NCBI GenBank assembly: GCA_964653285.1
Contig: CAZZEX010000007.1
Coordinates: forward strand, 1-64,000
Origin: CAZZEX01 sp964653285
GTDB lineage: Bacteria > Chloroflexota > Anaerolineae > B4-G1
Direction: 5' to 3'
Length of the DNA stretch: 64,000 nt
Numbering within the stretch: the stretch's first letter is position 1; every line of letters starts with the position of its first letter. Position numbers and translations under genes: made by a program. The notes beneath the pieces are model-generated. The model was not told the origin of the DNA and did not search any database. It worked only from the letters and a program-made list of their open reading frames with translations. Shown here in pieces: positions 34,715-42,400 of this stretch.

Positions 34715-35004
34715 CGCGCTGTCTCGCCCAGTTCGAATGCTTCCCAGTCGGACGCGGCAAATTCTTCTGCCAGGGTCAGGTTTAACGCACGGTAGTCTTC
34801 ATCATCAGCCATAGCCGCGAATTGCGCGTCAATCGCCTGTCGTTCCAAGTAGTCCAGAAAATGTTCCAACGCAGCGATCATCAAAGCGTTGCGACTGCGT
34901 ACCATGCCTTCATCTACAATGCGTTGTGCTCGTGTCAGCAGAGCAGGTGGCAGGTCAACGGTAGTTCTGACTCGCTTTGGTTTCGTCAAAATAGTTGACA
35001 TCAT
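34711..35004 (-). CDS. Antitoxin for the MazF-like toxin (ribbon-helix-helix type)
   Basis: 97 aa. An N-terminal DNA-binding beta-strand plus helices (KRVRTTVDLPPALLTRAQRIVDEGMVRSRNALMIAALEHFLDYLERQ) and an acidic C-terminal toxin-binding tail (DEDYRALNLTLAEEFAASDWEAFELGE). Start ATG 35004 or 35001 after GAGGAG. Expressed from the promoter at 35033-35061 and expected to autoregulate it. Confidence 0.85.
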   Translation of the reverse strand: MMSTILTKPKRVRTTVDLPPALLTRAQRIVDEGMVRSRNALMIAALEHFLDYLERQAIDAQFAAMADDEDYRALNLTLAEEFAASDWEAFELGETAR

Positions 35005-35032
35005 CAAGTCTCCTCTCATTGTCTGCTGGCAT

Positions 35033-35061
35033 ATTGTACTATCATCTATTGAAAGTGTCAA
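35033..35061 (-). promoter_or_regulatory. Consensus promoter for the toxin-antitoxin pair
   Basis: On the minus strand: TTGACA (35061-35056), 17-base spacer, TACAAT (35038-35033). The -35 box ends 3 bases from the divergent ubiD-family start codon at 35065, so antitoxin binding here could also affect that gene. Confidence 0.8.
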
Positions 35062-35064
35062 ACG

Positions 35065-36390
35065 ATGGAAATAGAAAGATTTATCGCGTGGAGCAGAGCG
35101 GCGGGCACGCTGGTCGAGATCGAACGTGCCGTTGACCCGCAGATGGAACTGGCGCGCGTGATGTACGCGCTTGACGGCCGGCCAGTGCTGTTCCGCACGC
35201 TGACCGGCTTCCCCGGCTGGCGGGCCGTCTCCGGGGTGTGCGCACAGCGGCAGCACTTTGCGGCGGCGCTGGGCTGCACGGTGCCCAATTTGATCCACCG
35301 CATAGCCGACGCGCTGGCCCACCCGGTCCCGCCGCCGGTGCTCGACTCCGGCCCCTGCCAGGAGGTCATCGAGGAACGGGTGGCTCTGACCCGCCTGCCC
35401 ATCCCCCGCTACCACCCGGACGACGGCGGGCGCTACGTCACGGCAGGCGTGGCAGTCATCAAGGACCCCGACTTCGGGCGCAACATCGCCTTCCACCGGC
35501 TGGTGCTGTTAGACGAACACCGCTTTGCCGCCCGCATCGTCGAGGGGCGCGGGACACACACCGCTGTGGGCAAGACCACGGGTGATCTGCCTATCGCTAT
35601 CGCCATCGGCTGTCCTATTCAAGTGCTGTTGGCGGCGGCGATGAGTCCGCCCCAGGGGGTGGACGAGTTGAGCATCGCCCAGGCTCTGGTCCCGACGCCC
35701 CTGGTACGGTGCCAGGCCGTGGACCTGGAGGTGCCGGCCGAGGCGGAACTGATCCTGGAGGGCCGCATCACCCACACGCTGACCGACGAGGGCCCCTTCC
35801 CCGATCTAACGGACACGATGGACATCGTGCGCCGCCAGCCAGTGATCGAGATTGACCGCGTCACCCATCGTCGGGACCCTGTCTTCCACGCTCTCCTCCC
35901 TGGCGGCCTGGAGCACAAAAACCTGATGGGCATGCCCCGCGAACCGACCATCTTCGCCGCCGTCAGCGAGGTCTGCCGTTGCACCGGCGTCTACATTACG
36001 CCGGGGGGGACCTCCTGGCTGCACGCGGTGGTGCAGATCGAGAAGCAGCACGAGGAAGATGGGCGCAGGGCGATCTGGGCCGCCTTCCAGGGCCATACCT
36101 CGCTTAAGCACGTCGTCGTGGTGGATACGGATGTGGACCTCTACGATAGCGCTGACGTGGAGTGGGCGATTGCCACCCGCTTCCAGGCCGACCGGGACCT
36201 GGTGATCCTCACCGACCAGCCAAGCAGCAGTCTCGATCCCTCGGCCACGCAGACGCCGGGGCAGAAGGCACGCACGGCCAAGATGGGGCTGGATGCGACG
36301 GCCCCGCTGGGCGAGGCACGGCGAGGGTACGAGAAAGTGCAGTATGGGCTGGTGGACCTGGCACAGTACGGCGTGAAGGGCAAGATGTAG
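35065..36390 (+). CDS. UbiD-family decarboxylase
   Basis: 441-aa prenylated-FMN-dependent (de)carboxylase. Family features: ATGFPG-like LTGFPGWRAVSG, ITxGVAVxxDPDFG-like VTAGVAVIKDPDFGRNIAFHR, GHTAVGKT-like THTAVGKTTG, HGLEHKNLMGMPREP and the ending RTAKMGLDATAP. Acts on aromatic or unsaturated acids; substrate not predictable. No UbiX partner is in the window. There is no obvious ribosome-binding site before ATG 35065 and the region just upstream is the toxin-antitoxin promoter. Confidence 0.9.
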   Translation: MEIERFIAWSRAAGTLVEIERAVDPQMELARVMYALDGRPVLFRTLTGFPGWRAVSGVCAQRQHFAAALGCTVPNLIHRIADALAHPVPPPVLDSGPCQEVIEERVALTRLPIPRYHPDDGGRYVTAGVAVIKDPDFGRNIAFHRLVLLDEHRFAARIVEGRGTHTAVGKTTGDLPIAIAIGCPIQVLLAAAMSPPQGVDELSIAQALVPTPLVRCQAVDLEVPAEAELILEGRITHTLTDEGPFPDLTDTMDIVRRQPVIEIDRVTHRRDPVFHALLPGGLEHKNLMGMPREPTIFAAVSEVCRCTGVYITPGGTSWLHAVVQIEKQHEEDGRRAIWAAFQGHTSLKHVVVVDTDVDLYDSADVEWAIATRFQADRDLVILTDQPSSSLDPSATQTPGQKARTAKMGLDATAPLGEARRGYEKVQYGLVDLAQYGVKGKM

Positions 36391-36404
36391 GGTATAGAGA
36401 CTGC

Positions 36405-36433
36405 TTGCAAGATGACCGGTTTTGGTGTATTAT
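36405..36433 (+). promoter_or_regulatory. Promoter for spoVS-PHP
   Basis: TTGCAA (36405-36410), 17-base spacer, TATTAT (36428-36433); leader of about 80 bases to the spoVS start. Confidence 0.65.
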
Positions 36434-36519
36434 AACATTGAACCGCATCGATAAGACTCAACCAGGTCAGGGTGGGTCTTGATGGATTCAAGGGCCGAGG
36501 AAGCGCAAGGAGGGATGCA

Positions 36520-36801
36520 ATGGACCTCATCAAGGTTGCGGCCACTTCTCGCTCGACGGCGGTGGCTGGTGCCATCGCAGGTGTCATGCGAGAGAGGGAA
36601 CAGGTGAATGTGCAGGCCATCGGTGCCGGAGCAGTCAACCAAGCGGTCAAGGCAATATGCATCGCCCGCGGCTACCTGGAACTGGATGGAATTGACATCG
36701 TTTGCGTCCCCACGTTCGTCGAGGTGATGATTGACGGTCAAGAGAGGACAGCAGTGCGGTTAAGCGTCGAGAAACGATGTGCCAGCGCCAAAACCGAGTA
36801 G
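36520..36801 (+). CDS. spoVS: Stage V sporulation protein S homolog
   Basis: 93-aa Alba-like protein. It begins MDLIKVAATSRSTAVAGAIAGVMRE and continues QAIGAGAVNQAVKAICIARGYL..IDIVCVPTFVEV, the conserved SpoVS core. Found in many non-sporulating lineages, including Chloroflexota, where it probably binds nucleic acid and regulates. Start after CAAGGAGGG. The end overlaps the PHP gene by 25 bases. Confidence 0.93.
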   Translation: MDLIKVAATSRSTAVAGAIAGVMREREQVNVQAIGAGAVNQAVKAICIARGYLELDGIDIVCVPTFVEVMIDGQERTAVRLSVEKRCASAKTE

Positions 36802-37637
36802 ATCTGCATATCCACAGCACAGCCTCCGACGGCGTGTTCACCCCGTCGGAGATTGTTCGTATGGCGCTAGAGCGTGGGTTGGCCGTGATCGCGCTCACGG
36901 ACCACGATACGCTGGGCGGAGTGGCGGAGGCCCAGCAGGCAGCATTTGGCACTGGGCTGGAGGTCATCGCTGGCGTAGAGGTCAACTCCGAGGGCGAGTG
37001 GGGCGACTTGCATTTTCTGGGCTACTACGTGGACCCGGAGAACGGCCCGCTGCGGGAGAGGCTACGAGCGATGCGGAATGCGCGTCTAGAACGGGCTCGT
37101 AAGATGGTTGAGCGGCTGCGCGAGATGGGGATGGTGCTGGGGTGGGAGGAGGTGCGGGCATTGGCTGGCGGCAACAGCGTCGGACGTCCCCATGTGGCAC
37201 GGGCATTGCTCAATCGAGGCTACGTCAAGACGCTTCAGGAAGCCTTTGACCGCTTTATAGGCAACGACGGTCCGGCCTACGTCCCCCGCCCGCGGCTGAC
37301 CCCGCCGGAGGTGATCCAGGCGATCATTGGAGCCGGGGGTGTGCCCGTGATCGCACATCCTGCTCACTCCGGTCCAGCGGCAGTGAAACGCATACCGGAA
37401 TTCGTGGGCTATGGGCTGCACGGGGTGGAGGTGTATTACCCCCACCACTCGCCCGAGGAGATTGAGGTGTTGCTAGGGCTGTGCCGGAAGTACGGGCTGC
37501 TCGTCACCGGTGGCTCCGATTTTCACGGGCCGGGCGTCGGTGAGGGAGCACCGCTGGGCTTGGTTCACGTGCCATTGGAATGCGTTGAGCGGCTGCGGGA
37601 GGCGGCCGCTTTCAGAACACGGATTGCAGGACGGTAA
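36777..37637 (+). CDS. PHP-domain phosphoesterase
   Basis: 286 aa of the YciV/RNase AM-type PHP family. Metal motifs: VDLHIHSTASDG, ALTDHDTLGG, GVEVNSEGEWGDLHFLGYYVD, VPVIAHPAHSG and GGSDFHGPG. Likely hydrolyses nucleoside bisphosphates or short RNA 5' ends. ATG 36777 overlaps spoVS by 25 bases; no later in-frame ATG precedes the metal motif, so the overlap seems real and implies coupled translation. Confidence 0.9.
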   Translation: MCQRQNRVDLHIHSTASDGVFTPSEIVRMALERGLAVIALTDHDTLGGVAEAQQAAFGTGLEVIAGVEVNSEGEWGDLHFLGYYVDPENGPLRERLRAMRNARLERARKMVERLREMGMVLGWEEVRALAGGNSVGRPHVARALLNRGYVKTLQEAFDRFIGNDGPAYVPRPRLTPPEVIQAIIGAGGVPVIAHPAHSGPAAVKRIPEFVGYGLHGVEVYYPHHSPEEIEVLLGLCRKYGLLVTGGSDFHGPGVGEGAPLGLVHVPLECVERLREAAAFRTRIAGR

Positions 37638-37700
37638 CGGATTGGGCCTGTCGTAATGTTGCTCGGCAGTTCTCCCTTCGCCTGTGTCAGCATCTCCTGT

Positions 37701-37729
37701 TTGCTCTTCCCAAACACTCATGCTATACT
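37701..37729 (+). promoter_or_regulatory. Promoter for the EACC1-like gene
   Basis: TTGCTC (37701-37706), 17-base spacer, TATACT (37724-37729). Confidence 0.65.
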
Positions 37730-37773
37730 CACCCCAGTGATCCAACCCCTCGTGCACTGGAGGTGAACTGCGT

Positions 37774-38043
37774 ATGGCCTCGACTGAAATCCAACTTCAC
37801 CTGACCGTCACCGAAGCGGACGCTGACCCCGAAAGGCTCGACGAATTGACCGGCCGCCTGCTGCGCGACCTGCGCGAGCTGGGCGCCGAGTCGGTCGAAC
37901 GTCCCTCCGGCGGAGCCTTGCCGGAAGGTGCCAAAGGCAATCCCTTCACGCTGGGCGCGCTGGCCCTGGTCGCCGTGCCCGCCTTTCTCCCCAAACTGAT
38001 TGATTTCCTGCCGGTGGCGGCTCCCGTCGCCTCTGATCTCTGA
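37774..38043 (+). CDS. Short EACC1-like protein (effector-associated constant component), probably truncated
   Basis: 89 aa. The pattern STEIQLHLTVTEADADPERLDELTGRLLRDLRELGAESVERPSGGALPEGAKG...LGALALVAVPAFLPKLIDFL matches small proteins that accompany CHAT/caspase-like and other conflict-system effectors. Homologs I recall continue with a longer beta-rich tail; here the frame ends at PVAAPVASDL inside a simple-sequence stretch. Own promoter and GGAGG site. No caspase or CHAT gene is adjacent. Family call is from pattern memory. Confidence 0.5.
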   Translation: MASTEIQLHLTVTEADADPERLDELTGRLLRDLRELGAESVERPSGGALPEGAKGNPFTLGALALVAVPAFLPKLIDFLPVAAPVASDL

Positions 38044-38177
38044 TCTCTCTGGACTCTGGGACTCTGGGGCTCTGGGGGACGCGCGGTTCTGGATCGCGAA
38101 GGTCACGAAATCACGCGAAGGACGCGAAAAGCCTCCGCTTTCGTGCCTTTCGCGTTCTTTCGTGATTTTCGTGTTCC
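38036..38177. repeat. Simple-sequence stretch with TCTGATCTC/ACTCTGGG words and a CACGAAA inverted repeat
   Basis: 38036-38077 repeats CTCTGATCTCTGATCTCTC and ACTCTGGGACTCTGGGGCTCTGG. From 38095 to 38175 GGTCACGAAATCACGCGAAGGACGCGAA faces the roughly complementary CTTTCGCGTTCTTTCGTGATTTTCGTG, able to fold as a hairpin between the EACC1-like gene and holB. Confidence 0.65.
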
Positions 38178-38181
38178 AAAA

Positions 38182-39174
38182 TCACGGCCGGGGCAGGTCG
38201 AGCATCAGCACCTCAAGGGTGAGACGAGCGTTGGCGTTGCGCTTCAACCGATCGACCGCGCTGCGCAGGGCCTCTATCACAGCACCGCTTCGTTCCACCC
38301 CGAAGCGACGGGCGTGGGCGCGCAGTGCGCTCTTCCGATCCACGTTGGTCAGTGATGCGTCAGCCTCAGCCGCCAGCAGCAGCACGTCGCGCCACCAGCC
38401 GATCCACAGATCGAGCGTCTCCTGCGTGGCGACGGGGTTGCGGGCCAGTTTCTCGGCGTAGCGAAAGCGTTCGGTGGTGGAAGCGGTCAGGAGTCGATCC
38501 AGGTCGTCCAGATGCTGTGCGCGACGCCGGAGGGCCGCCTTGTCGGTGAGCGTGCGCACCGCCCAGCCCACCCGTCCGCCCGAAAGATGGGCCAGGAGTT
38601 CGGCCTGCTCAGGCTCCGCGTTCCAGCGCTCGGCGAGGGCCCGCTGCACCACCACCACGGGCAGCGGGCGCAGAGGAACCTGCTGGCAGCGGGAAACGAT
38701 GGTCGGGAGGAGGCGATCGGCGTCGCTCGCCAGCACCGCGAGCACGACGTAAGGTGGGGGCTCCTCCAGCGTCTTGAGCAGCGCGTTAGCGGCGGAGGTG
38801 GTAGCCTCCTCGAAGCGGCGCAGGATGGCCACCTGCCAGCGGGCCTCGACCGGGGTGAGAGCGAGTTGATGCTGCAGGTCGCGCACCTGTTCGATCTTCA
38901 GGCGGGCGCCGACCCGTTCGGATTCAACAATGTGCAGGTCAGGGTGATTGCCACTGGAGACCAGGCGACAGGCGCGACACGCGCCACAGGGAGGCTCTCC
39001 CTCACCCTGGCACAGCAGGGCGGCGGCCAATGCCCGCGCCAGCGTCGTCTTGCCCACACCTGGCGGGCCGGTGAACAGGTAGGCGTGGGAGATGCTGCCC
39101 GAGGCCACGGCCCGTCGCAAGAACCCCACAGCCCACTCATGCCCCACGATACCCCAATCGCCGTTTGTTTTCAT
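38182..39174 (-). CDS. holB: DNA polymerase III delta-prime subunit
   Basis: 330-aa clamp-loader AAA+ ATPase. Walker A GPPGVGKTT, zinc module C-x8-C-x2-C-x2-C form (CQGEGEPPCGACRAC), ATTSAANALLKTLEEPPPYVVLAVLAS and the SRC motif TIVSRCQQVPLRPL. Start ATG 39174 (MKTNGDWGIVGHEWAVGFLRRAV); no Shine-Dalgarno, but a promoter whose -10 box ends 8 bases upstream, so the mRNA is probably leaderless. Diverges from tRNA-Val. Confidence 0.92.
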   Translation of the reverse strand: MKTNGDWGIVGHEWAVGFLRRAVASGSISHAYLFTGPPGVGKTTLARALAAALLCQGEGEPPCGACRACRLVSSGNHPDLHIVESERVGARLKIEQVRDLQHQLALTPVEARWQVAILRRFEEATTSAANALLKTLEEPPPYVVLAVLASDADRLLPTIVSRCQQVPLRPLPVVVVQRALAERWNAEPEQAELLAHLSGGRVGWAVRTLTDKAALRRRAQHLDDLDRLLTASTTERFRYAEKLARNPVATQETLDLWIGWWRDVLLLAAEADASLTNVDRKSALRAHARRFGVERSGAVIEALRSAVDRLKRNANARLTLEVLMLDLPRP

Positions 39175-39182
39175 TGGGGAGA

Positions 39183-39210
39183 ATTGTAGCACAATGGGTG
39201 TCTCTTGCAA
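39183..39210 (-). promoter_or_regulatory. holB promoter (shares -35 with the tRNA promoter)
   Basis: On the minus strand: TTGCAA (39210-39205), 16-base spacer, TACAAT (39188-39183), then 8 bases to the holB ATG. Confidence 0.7.
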
Positions 39211-39232
39211 AATGGGGGTACGGTGGTATAAT
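39205..39232 (+). promoter_or_regulatory. tRNA-Val promoter
   Basis: TTGCAA (39205-39210), 16-base spacer, TATAAT (39227-39232), 11 bases before the mature tRNA 5' end. TTGCAA is its own complement, so it can serve both directions. Confidence 0.75.
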
Positions 39233-39243
39233 CTGAACATTCC

Positions 39244-39320
39244 GGGCGGTTAGCTCAGATGGCCAGAGCGCCACGTTGACATCGTGGAGGTCACAAGTTC
39301 AAGTCTTGTACCGCCCACCA
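39244..39320 (+). tRNA. tRNA-Val (GAC)
   Basis: Full cloverleaf: acceptor GGGCGGT/ACCGCCC, D arm GCTC..GAGC, anticodon stem CCACG/CGTGG with loop TTGACAT (anticodon GAC), T arm ACAAG-TTCAAGT-CTTGT, discriminator A and encoded CCA (39318-39320). Confidence 0.96.
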
Positions 39321-39356
39321 GACCGGCTGGCAGTCTTGCTGGCCGGTCTTTGCTTT
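39321..39356 (+). terminator. Terminator after tRNA-Val
   Basis: GACCGGC (39321-39327) and GCCGGTC (39342-39348) with inner CAG/CTG pairing, followed by TTTGCTTT. Confidence 0.88.
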
Positions 39357-39394
39357 CCCCTTCGGTGACATTTTACGTGAATGAATACGCCGCC

Positions 39395-39423
39395 TTGCTA
39401 ATCCCTTCCTTTTGCGTTATGAT
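39395..39423 (+). promoter_or_regulatory. SNF2 helicase promoter, leaderless arrangement
   Basis: TTGCTA (39395-39400), 17-base spacer, TATGAT (39418-39423), then 8 bases to ATG 39432. No ribosome-binding site fits between, so transcription should start at or within about two bases of the ATG. Confidence 0.7.
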
Positions 39424-39431
39424 AGGCTCAA

Positions 39432-42400
39432 ATGGCCAACCTGTACGCGCAACACCCCATTGATGCCCTGAACCTGCCCACCCGCGCCCGCAACGCGCTG
39501 GTGCGGGCGGGCATCACCACGCTGGAGAACCTGGTCGCCCGCAGCGACCTCGAACTCCTGGCCCTGCGCGGCTTCGGCTCGACCTCGCTGGCGCATGTAC
39601 GGGAGCGGCTAGCGGCGCGGGAGCGGGAGCGCCAGCCAGACGAGGCAGTGCCGGGGGAAGAATCCGGCGCTGGGCCTGACGATGGGGACGAACACAGACG
39701 TGAACTCCTCACGCCCTTGCCAGGGCGGCAGGTGCTCCACGCCACATGGATCCCAGGTTCTCCCGGTCACCTCTTCCTGTGGGGCGAGGGAGAGCCGCTA
39801 CCGCCCCGCAAGGGACGCGCTCCCAAGACGCCGCCACATCCCTTCCAACTGCCACCTGCTGTCCTGCGCGACGCCCTGCCCGGTCTGATCCCCGCCGATG
39901 TAGATGAAGCACGGGCGCTGGCCCACCTGCCGGCGACCGGTTGCACCCCCCAGCCCAGCCCCCAACTCATCCGTGACTTCCTGGCCGAAGATCCCGGCGA
40001 GTTGGAGTCCCTCGGCCTCTGGCGGGTGGATGGGCTGGCGCTCCCGCCCCTGGTGGCGCTGGCCTTCCTGAACGATCTTCCTCGCCCAGAAGACCTGGCT
40101 CCCCGCATCGCGCCGGGAGCCGACCTGCGCTTCTGGTCACTGGCGGGCAAATTGGCGCTGGAACTCCTGGCCCGGCAGCAATTCGCCCCCACGCTGGCTC
40201 GCCAAAACGGGAGCCTCCGCGCTCTCTGGGTACCCGTCCTCGACCGGCCCGAGGACCTGCGGCGGGTGGAGCGGTTGGCACAGGCGATGCCCCCCGTCTG
40301 CCGTGCCCTTACCCCCCCCTCTGCTCCCCCCCATGGGGGGGGAGGGAGAGGGATTGCTTCCCCCCCAATGGGGGGGATGAAAGGGGGGGATGAGCCACCC
40401 GCGCCCCGTGCCCTGCTCAAGGACTTCCTGGGCGCGATGGTGGACACGGCCGTGCGGACCTGGCCCCCCCCACTGCTCCAGGTCGTCACCAAGCGGGACG
40501 ATCCTGCCCTGCGGGCCTGGCTGACCGCCCTATTCCGCGCCAATTCGTCGGTGGACGCTCCCTCCCGCGATCTGGAAAAACTCCACGCTGAGGTCGCCCG
40601 CTGGCTGGAGCAACTCCTGGCCGGCGCAGAGGAGCCGTTCCGCCTATGTGTTCGCCTGGAGCCGCCCGCCCCGCCGGAGTCGGAGGACGAGGAAGAGACG
40701 CCGTTGTGGGTGCCGCCGGACGAGTGGGCCTTGCGCTTCTTCCTCCAGGCCCGTGACGATCCCAGCCTGCTCGTTCCCGCCGGCCTGGTCTGGCGGGAGC
40801 AAGACTCCACGTTGCGCTATTTGGACCGCCGCTTCGACAAACCCCAGGAGCGGCTCCTGGCCGGGCTGGGTCAGGCCGCCCGTCTCTTCCCCCCGCTGGA
40901 GGACAGCCTGCGTACCGCCCGCCCCGAGGCCTGCTACCTGGACACCGAGCAGGCGTACACATTCCTGCGGGAGGCGGCCCCGCTGCTGGAGCAGAGTGGC
41001 CTTGGTGTCCTGGTGCCCCAGTGGTGGAAGAAGCGTCATAAGCGGCTGGGCGTGCACGCCACCCTCTCCCCCGCCGACGGCAAGGGCATCCTGAACCTGA
41101 ACGCGCTGGTGCGCTTCCACTGGCAACTGGCCCTCGGCGACCACACCCTCGCTCCAGGCGAGTTCACCCGCCTGGCGGCACTCAAACTGCCGCTGGTGCA
41201 GGTGCGCGGCGAGTGGGTCGAACTCCAGCCAGAGCAGATCGAGGCCGCCATCCGCTTCTGGGAGAAGCGCGCCGCCGAGGAGGAGATGACGCTGCGCCAG
41301 GCGCTCCAGATGGGGCTGGCGGAGGAGGGCCAGGCCGGCGACCTGCCGGTCGTCGGCGTCGAGGCGAAAGGCTGGGTGCGCGACCTGCTGCGGCGGCTGG
41401 GTGGCGGCGAGCCATTGACCGAACTGCCCCCGCCGCAAGGCTTCGTCGGCCAACTGCGTCCCTACCAGGTGCGCGGTTTCTCCTGGCTGGACTTCCTGCG
41501 CCGCTGGGGCCTGGGGGCCTGCCTGGCCGACGACATGGGCCTGGGCAAGACCATTGAGACCATCGCCCTCATCCTGCACGATCTGGAGGAGAGCCGGGCC
41601 GACGGGCCGATCCTGGTCATCTGCCCCACCTCCGTCGTGGGCAACTGGGCGCGGGAGATCGGACGCTTCGCCCCGTCGCTGCGGGTGATGGTGCATCACG
41701 GCAGCGACCGGGCCAGCGGAGAGGAATTCGCCGCCCACGCCCGGCAGGCCAACGTCGTCATCAGCACCTACGCACTGGCCCGCCGGGACGAGGAGACGCT
41801 GCGGGCAGTCGAGTGGGGCGGGGTCGTGCTGGACGAGGCGCAGAAGATCAAGAACCCCAGCGCCAAGCAGACCCAGGCCATCCGGCGCTTGCCGGCAACC
41901 TACCGGGTCGCGCTCACCGGCACCCCGGTCGAAAACCGCCTGTCGGAACTGTGGTCCATCATGCAGTTCCTCAACCCGGGCTACCTGGGCTCGCAGAAGT
42001 CGTTCCGCACCAACTTTGCCCGGCCCATCGAGCGCTACCAAGACCGGGAAGCGGCGGCACATCTGCGGAAACTGATCCGGCCCTTCGTCCTGCGGCGCGT
42101 CAAGACCGATCCGACCGTCATCCAGGACCTGCCGGAAAAACTGGAGCACAAGGTCTACTGTACGCTCACGCCGGAGCAGGCGACGCTCTACCAGGCAGTA
42201 GTCGAGGATGCGATGCTCCAGGTGGAGGAGGCGGAGGGCATCCAGCGACGGGGGCTGGTGCTCTCGATGCTCCTGCGACTAAAACAAATCTGCAACCACC
42301 CGGCGCAGTTCCTGGGCGACGGCTCCTCGCTGCCGGACCGCTCCGGCAAACTGGCCCGCCTGGGGGAGATGTTGGAGGAGGTGCTGTCGGTCGAGGAGCG

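Noticed and set aside
40644..42149. Minus-strand open frame (501 aa) opposite the SNF2 core
   Set aside because: Antisense shadow with Q/H/A-rich composition and no family pattern.
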